DNA of 6,552 bases from CAZKUR01 sp964556005 (lineage in GTDB: Bacteria; Bacteroidota; Ignavibacteria; Ignavibacteriales; Ignavibacteriaceae): contig CAZKUR010000141.1 of the NCBI GenBank assembly GCA_964556005.1, forward strand, positions 1 through 6,552. Reading direction: 5' to 3'. Every line of letters begins with the position of its first letter. Within the stretch, counting starts at the first letter, position 1. Shown here in pieces: positions 1 to 6,034 of this stretch. The notes under the pieces were generated by a model. That model ran no database searches, was not told the origin of the DNA, and was given only the letters and a program-made list of their open reading frames with translations. Both the position numbers and the translations under genes were made by a program.

Positions 1-40
1 GGGTAAAACTGTACCCCGGGTTCGAATCCCGGCCTCTCCG
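1..40 (+). tRNA. tRNA-Ser, 3' part (5' end outside window)
   Basis: This is the 3' portion of a class II tRNA. Visible in order: the loop and 3' strand of a long variable arm (1-15), a T-arm with 5-bp stem CCGGG/CCCGG around loop TTCGAAT (16-32), the 3' acceptor strand CCTCTCC (33-39) and a G at the discriminator position (40). A long variable arm limits the choice to Ser, Leu or (in bacteria) Tyr. Discriminator G, together with an acceptor that would pair with GGAGAGG, points to Ser, because Leu and Tyr tRNAs normally carry A there. The anticodon lies outside the window, so the isoacceptor is unknown. The CCA end is not encoded (CTTG follows) and would be added after transcription. Confidence 0.9.
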
Positions 41-93
41 CTTGAGAAAATAAGCTATATTCAAACACTTCATTTTAAGCATACCCTTCGTTT

Positions 94-111
94 TTTTAAT
101 AATTATTAAAA
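94..111. repeat. Perfect 18-bp AT-only palindrome downstream of tRNA-Ser
   Basis: TTTTAATAATTATTAAAA reads the same on both strands over all 18 bases and overlaps a T7 run (91-97). As RNA it would form only a weak A-U hairpin. It may be part of the tRNA transcript end, or a chance result of the high local A+T. Confidence 0.5.
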
Positions 112-293
112 TATTTTAAATAATAGATTACTTCATGATTTTTCATTAAAAAAAATTCATCCTTACTAAAAATTGTATTTATCTGTCTTTCAGAATAAAT
201 TTTACTCTCTCGTTTTTTACAGTGCCAATTAACACAAAATTTATTTTCAATGAATAATAACTTTATTTTGGAAATGTTAAATAAATTTTAAAA

Positions 294-299
294 AGAGGG
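294..299 (+). promoter_or_regulatory. Ribosome binding site of the prolyl oligopeptidase gene
   Basis: AGAGGG ends seven bases before the ATG at 307, a normal distance for a Shine-Dalgarno sequence. It supports that ATG, which is also the one that supplies a complete lipoprotein signal peptide. Confidence 0.6.
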
Positions 300-306
300 A
301 CAAATC

Positions 307-2439
307 ATGAAAACGAAAATAGGATATTTATTAATGCCTCTATTAATTCTTACAATTGCAGGCTGCAGTTCAAATAAAAAAGAAAATGCTCCTGCAACAA
401 CTAAAGACACTATCAACACCGTTTATTTTGGAACAAAGGTTTCCGATCCGTTTAGATGGCTGGAGAACAGCAATTCACCGAAAGTAAAAAAATGGATTGA
501 GGATCAAAACACTTATACCGATAAAGTTTTGTCGGGATTTTCTGAAGGCAAACCATTGACGGAGCGAATAAAAAAATTAGCAACCACTTCGGTTGAACAA
601 TTTTCACCTAAGCTTGTCAACGGGAAACTCTTTTTCAGGCAAACTACTCCGCCGCAGGCACAGCCAGTTGTTGCGTACAAAACATGGCCTGACGGAGAAG
701 TAAAAGTATTAATTGATCCGAATAAAGAAGGAAAACATGTTGCAATTACCGGCTTTTGGCCATCTCCGAAAGGCGATTATTTAGCATTCGGAACGGCAGA
801 AGGCGGCAGCGAAGCAACAACTTTACATATAATGAACGTCGAATCAGGGAAAGTTTTAGCAGATAGTTTACCTTATGCCGGCGGTGGTGAAACACCGCAG
901 GGATTGGTTTGGGACGCCAACGAAAGAGGTCTTACTTATGTGCGATTACCTCTACCCGGAACGGTGCCTGATAAAGACTTAAAATTTTACGCAGCTTTAT
1001 TTCATCATGAACTTGGCAAACCATTCAAGGATGACAACTTGGTTTTCGGCAAAAATTTATCCAAAGTGGCCGAATACACTTTTATCCCTTCGGAAAACGG
1101 ATTACATGCTGCAATGTTTGTGCATTTTGGAGATGGAAATCCAGATTATGTTTATGTGAGAAAAAGCAATAACGAATGGAAACAAGTTTTTAATACTTCT
1201 GCAAACATTCGTGTTGCTTCCGAGATTAATGCAGGTGCTGCCTGGGATGGTGATAGGCTTCTCGTTATCTCGTATGAAAATACTCCAAAAGGTAAATTGC
1301 TTTCACTTATGCCCGACGATAAATCTGAAGTATTGGTACCGGAAAGTGATTGGGCGATGAATGCAGTTGCTCCAGTAAAAGAGGGATTTTTATTGACCAA
1401 AGTAAACGGACCTGATTGGAAAATTGATCAGTATGACAGCAAAGGTAAATCGATTAGAACTGTCGATCTTCCGCAGAAAGGTATAAGCTTTGGGAATATT
1501 GCATCGTCGGGTAATTCCAACCAGGCGTTGATAACATATTCTGGCTGGACGATTCCGGACAGATGGGCTCAATACGACAGTAAAAACGGAGCACTCAAAA
1601 CTGTTTTTGAAGTCAAACCTGCTGCTGATTATTCTAAAGTGAAATTTCAAATTATCGATGCAACTTCCAAGGACGGGACAAAAATTCCCGTAACTATTTT
1701 ATACGAAGAAGGCACAACTCCAAACGGAATGAGACCAACCATTGTTTACGGTTACGGCGGTTTTGGAATTCCTACTTCACCGCATTTTATAGGCTCTTAT
1801 CTTGCATGGCTTGAAAACGGAGGCGTTGTGGCTTTTGCAAACATCAGAGGTGGAGGCGAATTCGGTGAAGGCTGGCATGAAGAAGGAATGTTAAACAAAA
1901 AACAAAATGTATTCGACGATATGTACGCTGCCGCAGAAGCTATGGTAAAAAATAAATGGACAAACTCAGAACATCTTGGAATTCTCGGAGGTTCAAACGG
2001 TGGTTTGTTGATGGGTGCAGAACTTACACAGCATCCAAATGCGTTTAAAGCAGTTGTAAGTTTTGTTGGTATTTACGATATGCTTCGAAATGAATTGTTT
2101 CCAAACGGGCAATACAACATAAGCGAATACGGTACATCAACCAAAGAACAGGATTTCAAATGGCTTTACGCATATTCGCCTTATCATAATGTAAAACCAA
2201 ATACTTCTTACCCTGCAACATTATTGGAAACCGGTTTAAACGATCCGCGTGTTGCTCCTTGGCAGTCACGTAAATTTGCAGCAGCACTTCAAGATGCAAA
2301 TACTTCCGATAACCCGGTTTTATTATTAACAAGAATGAATGAAGGCCATGGCGTAACCGCATCGTTTAGCCAACGTGTAGGAAACACTGCAGCGGCTTTA
2401 ACATTCTTTGCTCATGAACTGGGATTAAAGGTTAAATAA
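307..2439 (+). CDS. Prolyl oligopeptidase (S9A), lipoprotein
   Basis: A 710-residue serine peptidase that by family cleaves short peptides after proline. Residues 1-20 form a lipoprotein signal with lipobox I-A-G-C and lipidated Cys20. Ser follows the Cys, which favours an outer-membrane anchor in diderms, so it probably acts in the periplasm or at the cell surface. Residues ~35-75 carry the start of the S9 N-terminal domain (DPFRWLEN...WIEDQN), and the beta-propeller follows to about residue 440. The C-terminal alpha/beta-hydrolase domain contains the full S9A serine signature (D-x3-A-x3-M-x14-G-G-S-N-G-G-L-L). The catalytic residues are Ser563 (GGSNGG), Asp646 (LNDPRV) and His681 (NEGHGV), all intact. 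Porcine prolyl oligopeptidase is also 710 residues but lacks a signal, so the mature enzyme here is slightly shorter. The start is set by AGAGGG and the signal peptide. The gene is monocistronic by layout: a strong terminator follows and the next gene is convergent. It is probably a peptide scavenging enzyme, but its natural substrate is unknown. Confidence 0.95.
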   Translation: MKTKIGYLLMPLLILTIAGCSSNKKENAPATTKDTINTVYFGTKVSDPFRWLENSNSPKVKKWIEDQNTYTDKVLSGFSEGKPLTERIKKLATTSVEQFSPKLVNGKLFFRQTTPPQAQPVVAYKTWPDGEVKVLIDPNKEGKHVAITGFWPSPKGDYLAFGTAEGGSEATTLHIMNVESGKVLADSLPYAGGGETPQGLVWDANERGLTYVRLPLPGTVPDKDLKFYAALFHHELGKPFKDDNLVFGKNLSKVAEYTFIPSENGLHAAMFVHFGDGNPDYVYVRKSNNEWKQVFNTSANIRVASEINAGAAWDGDRLLVISYENTPKGKLLSLMPDDKSEVLVPESDWAMNAVAPVKEGFLLTKVNGPDWKIDQYDSKGKSIRTVDLPQKGISFGNIASSGNSNQALITYSGWTIPDRWAQYDSKNGALKTVFEVKPAADYSKVKFQIIDATSKDGTKIPVTILYEEGTTPNGMRPTIVYGYGGFGIPTSPHFIGSYLAWLENGGVVAFANIRGGGEFGEGWHEEGMLNKKQNVFDDMYAAAEAMVKNKWTNSEHLGILGGSNGGLLMGAELTQHPNAFKAVVSFVGIYDMLRNELFPNGQYNISEYGTSTKEQDFKWLYAYSPYHNVKPNTSYPATLLETGLNDPRVAPWQSRKFAAALQDANTSDNPVLLLTRMNEGHGVTASFSQRVGNTAAALTFFAHELGLKVK

Positions 2440-2456
2440 TTTTTTGGAGAGAGAGC

Positions 2457-2508
2457 GAGGTGACATCTGCATGCTGTTCCTAACAGCGCATGATGTCATC
2501 TCTTTTTT
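2457..2508 (+). terminator. Rho-independent terminator of the peptidase gene
   Basis: The outer stem GAGGTGACATC (2457-2467) pairs with GATGTCATCTC (2492-2502), 11 pairs including one G-U. After an asymmetric internal loop (five against four bases), the inner stem GCTGTT (2473-2478) pairs with AACAGC (2482-2487) across loop CCT. T6 follows directly (2503-2508). It starts 17 bases after the stop codon. On the minus strand no T-run follows, so it should act only on plus-strand transcripts. The stem is long and relatively GC-rich for this AT-rich DNA. Confidence 0.85.
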
Positions 2509-2536
2509 ACTTGATTCCGGATACTTGATACTGTCT
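2509..2536. repeat. Degenerate 7-bp tandem repeat, ACTTGAT type
   Basis: Four consecutive heptamers read ACTTGAT, TCCGGAT, ACTTGAT and ACTGTCT. The first and third are identical, and CTTGATACT recurs at 2655-2663. This suggests a decayed heptanucleotide short tandem repeat. It is noncoding, and its function is unknown. Confidence 0.45.
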
Positions 2537-2554
2537 TCTCACTACGTGTTATTT

Positions 2555-2582
2555 GTAATTAGTAATTGGCCATTAGCCATTT
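2555..2582. repeat. Degenerate 7-bp tandem repeat, GTAATTA/GCCATTA type
   Basis: Four heptamers in register read GTAATTA, GTAATTG, GCCATTA and GCCATTT. Neighbours differ by one to three bases and the 7-bp period is exact. It lies in the spacer between convergent genes, with the same period as the repeat at 2509-2536. Strand-slippage repeats of 7 bp are known in other bacteria (for example cyanobacterial STRRs), but no link to those is claimed. Confidence 0.5.
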
Positions 2583-2595
2583 GGAGGTAAAAGTA

Positions 2596-2640
2596 AATAG
2601 GGTATACGATACGAGACAGTCTTATTTCATATACCCTATT
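2596..2640. repeat. 11-bp perfect inverted repeat with 23-base centre
   Basis: AATAGGGTATA (2596-2606) is the exact reverse complement of TATACCCTATT (2630-2640). The 23-base centre holds a small palindrome, AGACAGTCT (2614-2622). There is no T-run on either side, so it is not a typical terminator. It could form a cruciform or RNA hairpin between the convergent genes, or be a remnant of a small mobile palindrome. Confidence 0.6.
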
Positions 2641-2683
2641 CCTTATACCAGAGTCTTGATACTTGTTCCAAGCGAAGTAACTT

Positions 2684-2701
2684 TAACTCCGTTAGGAGTT
2701 A
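2684..2701. repeat. Short hairpin TAACTCC/GGAGTTA, related to the copy at 5999
   Basis: TAACTCC and GGAGTTA pair over seven bases around loop GTTA. The stem AACTCC/GGAGTT and the following ATGTTTG (2703-2709) also occur at 5999-6013 and 6021-6027, in the same orientation. This indicates a dispersed repeat rather than a one-off hairpin. Confidence 0.55.
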
Positions 2702-2724
2702 TATGTTTGTAAAAAAAGAATGAC

Positions 2725-2752
2725 AAAAAAGTTTTGAACTTCATAAAAGTTC
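2725..2752 (-). terminator. Possible weak terminator of the GH31 gene
   Basis: On the minus strand, 34 bases after the GH31 stop codon, GAACTT pairs with AAGTTC over six bases around a 5-base loop. T6 follows after a five-base gap (AAAAC). An alternative, shorter stem AAGTT/AACTT around CAA would sit directly against the T-run. Both stems are weak and AT-rich, so this is only the best candidate in the spacer. Confidence 0.3.
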
Positions 2753-2785
2753 TATGTTACCAATTTCCAAATAAAAAATAATTAT

Positions 2786-5545
2786 CTACTTTTCTAAGAT
2801 CATCTTTTTAACGTTAATAAAGTTTCCTGCTTGTTTGCTGTTTGATATGGCGGACAGTTTATAGAAATACACTCCGCTTGAGAGATCGCTCGCATCAAAA
2901 TTAACTTGATAAATTCCCGGCTGCTTAGTTTCGTTATTAACTAACGTCTTAACTTCCCGTCCTAAGATATCATAAACTTTTAGAGTAACTGTTGAAGTTT
3001 TCGGAATTTTATATTCAATCGTTGTATTAGGATTAAAAGGATTAGGATAATTTTGTTCAAGAATAAAACCGTCGGGAACTAATTTAGCAGTTGAACTAGC
3101 ATTTAAAACAATTCCTTCAGCTTTTATTTGATAAGAACTATCCGTACTCGCTTTAATTTGTACATACAATCTTCGTGTGCTGCCGTCGTAATAATAACCT
3201 TCTTCATTACTTCTTAATTCATTATATGATGTTCTTTGAATTAGTACATTTCCATTCTTCATAACTGAAGTTGGACTGCTGCCCATTTGATGAATATCGT
3301 TTAAATAAGTTCTTTGCGGAAGTTTTCCTGAAAAATTTCCTAACGAAGGGCCTATATTGATTTCTAATTCATTATCGGAAATAAAGCTTTGAGAAAAATC
3401 TGTTATTGCATAGCTGCCGTTTTGATAGTCAAGTGTTTTACCGTCATCTTCATATAAAGAATAAGAAGCCGGATTCTGAGTTGAAGGATATATTTCAAGC
3501 GTTAAAGTATCGAGCGGAAATTCATCCGTATAATTCATTAGCGGCTGCATCGGAATAATACTTCCTCTTTTTATGAAAAGGGGCAAATCATTAATAGGTG
3601 TTTGAATGTTGTAACTTTGCCCACCTTGATATACTACATCGTGATAAAAGTCGATCCACTCCCCTTGTGGCAAATATATGTTTTTACTTGTTTGTCCTTC
3701 GTTAACAATAGGTGCAACAAGAATTGAACTTCCCCACATATATTCATCACTGTAATTATCTAAAGATTGATCATCCGGGTAATAGAAAAAAAGAGGTCGC
3801 GCCAATGGCATCCCGGTTTTATAATTTTCATAAGCCATTGTATAAATGTACGGCAGGAGCTTGTAACGAAGAGAAATAAAATATTTACTAATTTGTTCGG
3901 CAAGCTCTCCATGTTCCCAGGGTTCAGTCGGCTGCGAATCTATTCCATGTGCTCTTGTAATCGGACAGAAAGTTCCATACTGCATCCACCTAATATAAAG
4001 TTCCGGCGTTGTTGTTCCGCAGCAGAAACCTCCGATATCCGAATTATGATAACCGAAACCCGACATACCCATGTTAAGTAGCATCGGGAGTTGTACTTTT
4101 AATCCGCCAAATTCCTTTGCAACGTCACCCGACCAGGGAATAACACCATATCTCTGACTACCTGCAAAACCTGAACGGGTTAAATTAAATACTCTTTGAT
4201 TCGGCCGTATTTGAGATATTCCATCATAAATAAGCTGAGACCAAAGGAAATCATAAATGTTGTGAACTTTGTCCCTGCTTCCCAAATAATGATGCATTGT
4301 TGAAGGATGAGTTTCGGGTTCGCCTAAATCCGTCCATATTCCTGCAAGCTGTGATCCGAAAAAAGAAGGATGCTTATTCCACCACCAATTTTTAGCTGCA
4401 GGATTAGTAAGGTCAATCAATCCTGCATTGCAGCCGCAATACCAAAAATTTGGAATCAAAACCGGATCGCCCTGCTGGTTAAAAGCAAAATATCCGTTTG
4501 AATAAGCAGTTTGGAAATTAGTAGAATATTGTACGATGTATGGTTCGGTAATAACAATGGTTTTAATGCCTTCATTTAAAAAATCGGACATCATCTGAAA
4601 AGGAGAAGGCCAATTAACAAAATCCCATGAAACATCTCCCATTTGGTTATACCAATAAAGGTCAAGGATAATAGCATCGCAGGGAATTTGTTTTTGCCTC
4701 ATTGTATCAACCATCGCCTCGGCGGCGCTTTCATTCCTGTATCCATACTTTGATTGAATATATCCAAATGCCCACTTTGGCGGCAGCGGCTGCCTGCCAG
4801 TTAGCCAGGTGTATTCTTCCAATTGATCAGGTACTGTTGGTGCAGCAATAAAGTAATAACTCATTTCTCCACCGGAAGCTTTATATGAAAATTTTGTAAT
4901 ATCGGAATCACCAAAATCGAACCAGCCCGGATAAGTGTTATCGATATAAATAGCATAACCTTTTTTATCTGTAAAAAAAGGGACATTAATATTCATCGTA
5001 CTAAGCGGTGAGCTGTAACCACCAATTTGTGTATTAAAGCTGTAAAAGCTCTGCCCTCTTTTGTCAAGATCTGTTCCTCTTTCACCGGTTCCATAAAAAT
5101 GATCTTCATTTGTCAAATTAAAATTTATAGTTCTTTCATTTCCGTTCGATGATATTCCTCCACTAGTTGGTTCCGAAAGCAAAATCTTACCGGATGAATT
5201 CTCAAATGAAAATCTAAGAGGATATTTTTTACATATAATTGTTATCGCTGATGTTGAAATTTCCAAACTATCCGTGAAATCATTCAATGTATAATTAGCA
5301 TTTTGATTTGTATCTTGAACGACTATGAATGATGAATCGATTACAGTTGATGGTGAAGGATGGAAATCTACTCTAACAATATCAGGTTTATAAAAAATAA
5401 ATTGAACAGAAGAAGTATCTGCAAATATTGTAATTTTTTTACCCGCTGTATTGTACGAAGTGTAATCCCCCAAATATGTTTGCGCAAAAAATGTTCCCTG
5501 CCCGATAAAAAGCAGCAATATTAATGTTTTAATTGAAAATCTCAT
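2786..5545 (-). CDS. Secreted GH31 alpha-glycosidase with T9SS sorting domain
   Basis: A 919-residue glycoside hydrolase family 31 enzyme (retaining alpha-glucosidase/alpha-xylosidase clan). Residues 1-~21 are a Sec signal (MRFSIKTLILLLFIG...FFAQ). A mutarotase-like N-terminal domain runs to ~245, and the catalytic barrel starts near Trp258 (PPKWAFGY). The nucleophile is Asp406 in GIWTDLGEPE and the acid/base is Asp474 in WSGD, 68 residues later, as usual in the family. RAHGIDSQPTEPWEHG is the conserved substrate-site segment. Beta domains follow (SSILVAPI near 605; LYEDDGKTLDYQNGSY near 700, DUF5110-like). From about 826 to the end is a T9SS tail (Asn832 starts NYPNPFNP), so the protein should cross the outer membrane and be released or surface-anchored. 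Substrate preference (glucosidase, xylosidase or other) cannot be read from the sequence. I chose ATG at 5545; an in-frame TTG at 5551 would add only two residues. No clear Shine-Dalgarno precedes either. Confidence 0.95.
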   Translation of the reverse strand: MRFSIKTLILLLFIGQGTFFAQTYLGDYTSYNTAGKKITIFADTSSVQFIFYKPDIVRVDFHPSPSTVIDSSFIVVQDTNQNANYTLNDFTDSLEISTSAITIICKKYPLRFSFENSSGKILLSEPTSGGISSNGNERTINFNLTNEDHFYGTGERGTDLDKRGQSFYSFNTQIGGYSSPLSTMNINVPFFTDKKGYAIYIDNTYPGWFDFGDSDITKFSYKASGGEMSYYFIAAPTVPDQLEEYTWLTGRQPLPPKWAFGYIQSKYGYRNESAAEAMVDTMRQKQIPCDAIILDLYWYNQMGDVSWDFVNWPSPFQMMSDFLNEGIKTIVITEPYIVQYSTNFQTAYSNGYFAFNQQGDPVLIPNFWYCGCNAGLIDLTNPAAKNWWWNKHPSFFGSQLAGIWTDLGEPETHPSTMHHYLGSRDKVHNIYDFLWSQLIYDGISQIRPNQRVFNLTRSGFAGSQRYGVIPWSGDVAKEFGGLKVQLPMLLNMGMSGFGYHNSDIGGFCCGTTTPELYIRWMQYGTFCPITRAHGIDSQPTEPWEHGELAEQISKYFISLRYKLLPYIYTMAYENYKTGMPLARPLFFYYPDDQSLDNYSDEYMWGSSILVAPIVNEGQTSKNIYLPQGEWIDFYHDVVYQGGQSYNIQTPINDLPLFIKRGSIIPMQPLMNYTDEFPLDTLTLEIYPSTQNPASYSLYEDDGKTLDYQNGSYAITDFSQSFISDNELEINIGPSLGNFSGKLPQRTYLNDIHQMGSSPTSVMKNGNVLIQRTSYNELRSNEEGYYYDGSTRRLYVQIKASTDSSYQIKAEGIVLNASSTAKLVPDGFILEQNYPNPFNPNTTIEYKIPKTSTVTLKVYDILGREVKTLVNNETKQPGIYQVNFDASDLSSGVYFYKLSAISNSKQAGNFINVKKMILEK

Positions 5546-5630
5546 AAACAAAAATTAGGAAGATTTTGGTTAGGTGCAATTATTAGTAAAGGGATTGTGT
5601 ATGAATAATTATTTCTTCGGAAACCTTATT

Positions 5631-5648
5631 GAGCCCCTATCGGGGTTC
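5631..5648 (-). repeat. Hairpin GAACCCC-GATA-GGGGCTC
   Basis: Read on the minus strand, GAACCCC pairs with GGGGCTC over seven bases (one wobble-type pair depending on strand) around loop GATA. It resembles the first hairpin of the paired-hairpin units but lacks the AACGTGAATA linker. The second hairpin expected next to it (around 5600-5620) is not recognisable. On the plus strand it is followed by TTTT, but no plus-strand gene lies upstream, so a terminator role is unlikely. Confidence 0.55.
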
Positions 5649-5672
5649 TTTTAATTTCCTTTTTTCATTTTT

Positions 5673-5718
5673 CACCGGATTTCATCCGGTGCTATTCACG
5701 TTCATTCCCTTCGGAATG
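5673..5718 (-). repeat. Paired-hairpin unit, minus orientation
   Basis: Read on the minus strand: hairpin A is CATTCC-GAAG-GGAATG (5718-5703), then the 11-nt linker AACGTGAATAG (5702-5692), then hairpin B, CACCGGAT-GAA-ATCCGGTG (5691-5673), a perfect 8-bp stem. The A-to-B offset is 27 nt. Linker, offset and GAA-type loops match the plus-strand unit at 5928-5977, while both stems are unrelated in sequence. This pattern implies that structure, rather than stem sequence, is conserved. Confidence 0.8.
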
Positions 5719-5803
5719 TATGGACTTCTTTTGCGTTATTTCTTAAGATTGATTCCTTAATAGAGCCGTTTGTTTATTAAACTAATTTCTGATGCGATTG
5801 TAA

Positions 5804-5818
5804 AATAAGTAACTTATT
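5804..5818. repeat. Hairpin AATAAG-TAA-CTTATT
   Basis: A perfect 6-bp stem around TAA, followed by ATTTTTT on the plus strand. Its position is almost exactly where the second hairpin of a further upstream 50-bp unit (starting at 5778) would fall, but the rest of that unit is not recognisable. It may be a decayed fourth unit or an AT-rich chance hairpin. Confidence 0.35.
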
Positions 5819-5827
5819 ATTTTTCCG

Positions 5828-5977
5828 TATCACGAAATGATTCTTTTCCAATAACCTTGTATAAAATACAAAGCAAAAATCACTAAGTGATTCAGTATAA
5901 ATAACCATGTGTATAACGCAAGTAAGGAATCACGAAGTGATTCAACGTGAATAACCATATGTGAAACATATGGAATA
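5828..5977 (+). repeat. Three tandem 50-bp paired-hairpin units
   Basis: Units begin at 5828, 5878 and 5928, exactly 50 bp apart. Each opens with hairpin A: AATCACGAAGTGATTC in unit 3, AATCACTAAGTGATTC in unit 2, and a mutated TATCACGAAATGATTC in unit 1. Next comes a linker ending AATAA, then hairpin B at offset 27. The B stems are CCATATGT/ACATATGG around GAA (unit 3, perfect), CCTTGTAT/ATACAAAG around AAA (unit 1, seven of eight pairs) and CCATGTGT/ACGCAAGT around ATA (unit 2, five inner pairs with one G-U). Unit 3 is the best preserved, which suggests decay of the other two. Confidence 0.8.
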
Positions 5978-5988
5978 GTAAGATACTA
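5976..5988 (+). repeat. Small hairpin TAGTA-AGA-TACTA
   Basis: A 5-bp stem with an AGA loop directly after the last 50-bp unit. It is weak and AT-rich. It fits the local run of short palindromes but could be chance. Confidence 0.35.
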
Positions 5989-5998
5989 AATTAGGAAG

Positions 5999-6013
5999 AA
6001 CTCCGAAGGAGTT
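5999..6013 (+). repeat. Hairpin AACTCC-GAA-GGAGTT
   Basis: A perfect 6-bp stem with the GAA loop typical of hairpin A in this region. It is followed by TAATAATATGTTTGG instead of the AACGTGAATA linker. The same stem and a following ATGTTTG occur at 2684-2709. It stands out of register with the 50-bp array (71 bp after the last A hairpin). Confidence 0.65.
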
Positions 6014-6034
6014 TAATAATATGTTTGGCACTAG

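Larger units (their letters stand above)
41..306. other. AT-rich intergenic leader between tRNA-Ser and the peptidase gene
   Basis: I see no coding sequence in this very AT-rich stretch. A run of seven T (91-97) lies about 50 bases after the tRNA and runs into an AT-only palindrome (94-111). It could help end tRNA transcription, but no GC-rich stem precedes it. Promoter candidates for the peptidase are weak. One is TTGTAT (173-178), 17 bases before TAAATT (196-201), resembling a degenerate -35/-10 pair. Another is TATTTTG (264-270), one base short of the Bacteroidota -7 consensus TAnnTTTG and without a clear upstream TTG. Neither is strong enough to call. Confidence 0.5.
2440..2785. other. 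Intergenic spacer between convergent peptidase and GH31 genes
   Basis: I found no open frame with protein-like content in these 346 bases. They hold the peptidase terminator, two stretches of 7-bp tandem repeat, an 11-bp inverted repeat, a short hairpin shared with the region near 6000, and a weak terminator candidate for the opposing gene. The density of repeat material suggests a neutral spacer where small repeats accumulate. Confidence 0.6.
5546..6034. other. Palindrome-rich intergenic region upstream of the GH31 gene
   Basis: These 489 bases hold no intact gene. They carry at least eight short hairpins, most GC-richer than their surroundings, in two groups: minus-oriented at 5631-5718 and plus-oriented at 5828-6013. 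The GH31 promoter should lie here. One candidate, read on the minus strand, is TTG then 19 bases then TAATTTTTG, ending four bases before the ATG. It is one base longer than the Bacteroidota -7 consensus and would give an almost leaderless mRNA. I regard it as weak. Confidence 0.6.

Noticed and set aside
1..111. tRNA-Ser 3' end as an integration (att) site of a genomic island
   Set aside because: No integrase gene and no second copy of the tRNA end are seen in the window.
1152..1650. Minus-strand open frames of 82 and 86 codons inside the peptidase gene
   Set aside because: They lie antisense within a well-supported gene with an intact catalytic domain downstream and have no recognisable protein features or start signals.
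2156..2362. 68-codon minus-strand frame inside the peptidase catalytic domain
   Set aside because: It is antisense to the Asp646/His681 region and looks like a shadow of the real gene.
3767..4081. 104-codon plus-strand frame inside the GH31 gene
   Set aside because: It is antisense to conserved GH31 barrel sequence, Cys/Arg-rich with no family resemblance, and probably a shadow.
5631..5654. Hairpin plus TTTT as a plus-strand terminator
   Set aside because: No plus-strand gene lies between 2439 and this point, and the T-run is short; it fits better as a member of the palindrome family.
5828..5943. CRISPR-like pattern: three 16-nt repeats separated by 34 nt
   Set aside because: The repeats are too short, the intervening segments share a common AATAA motif and a hairpin instead of being unrelated spacers, and no cas gene is visible.
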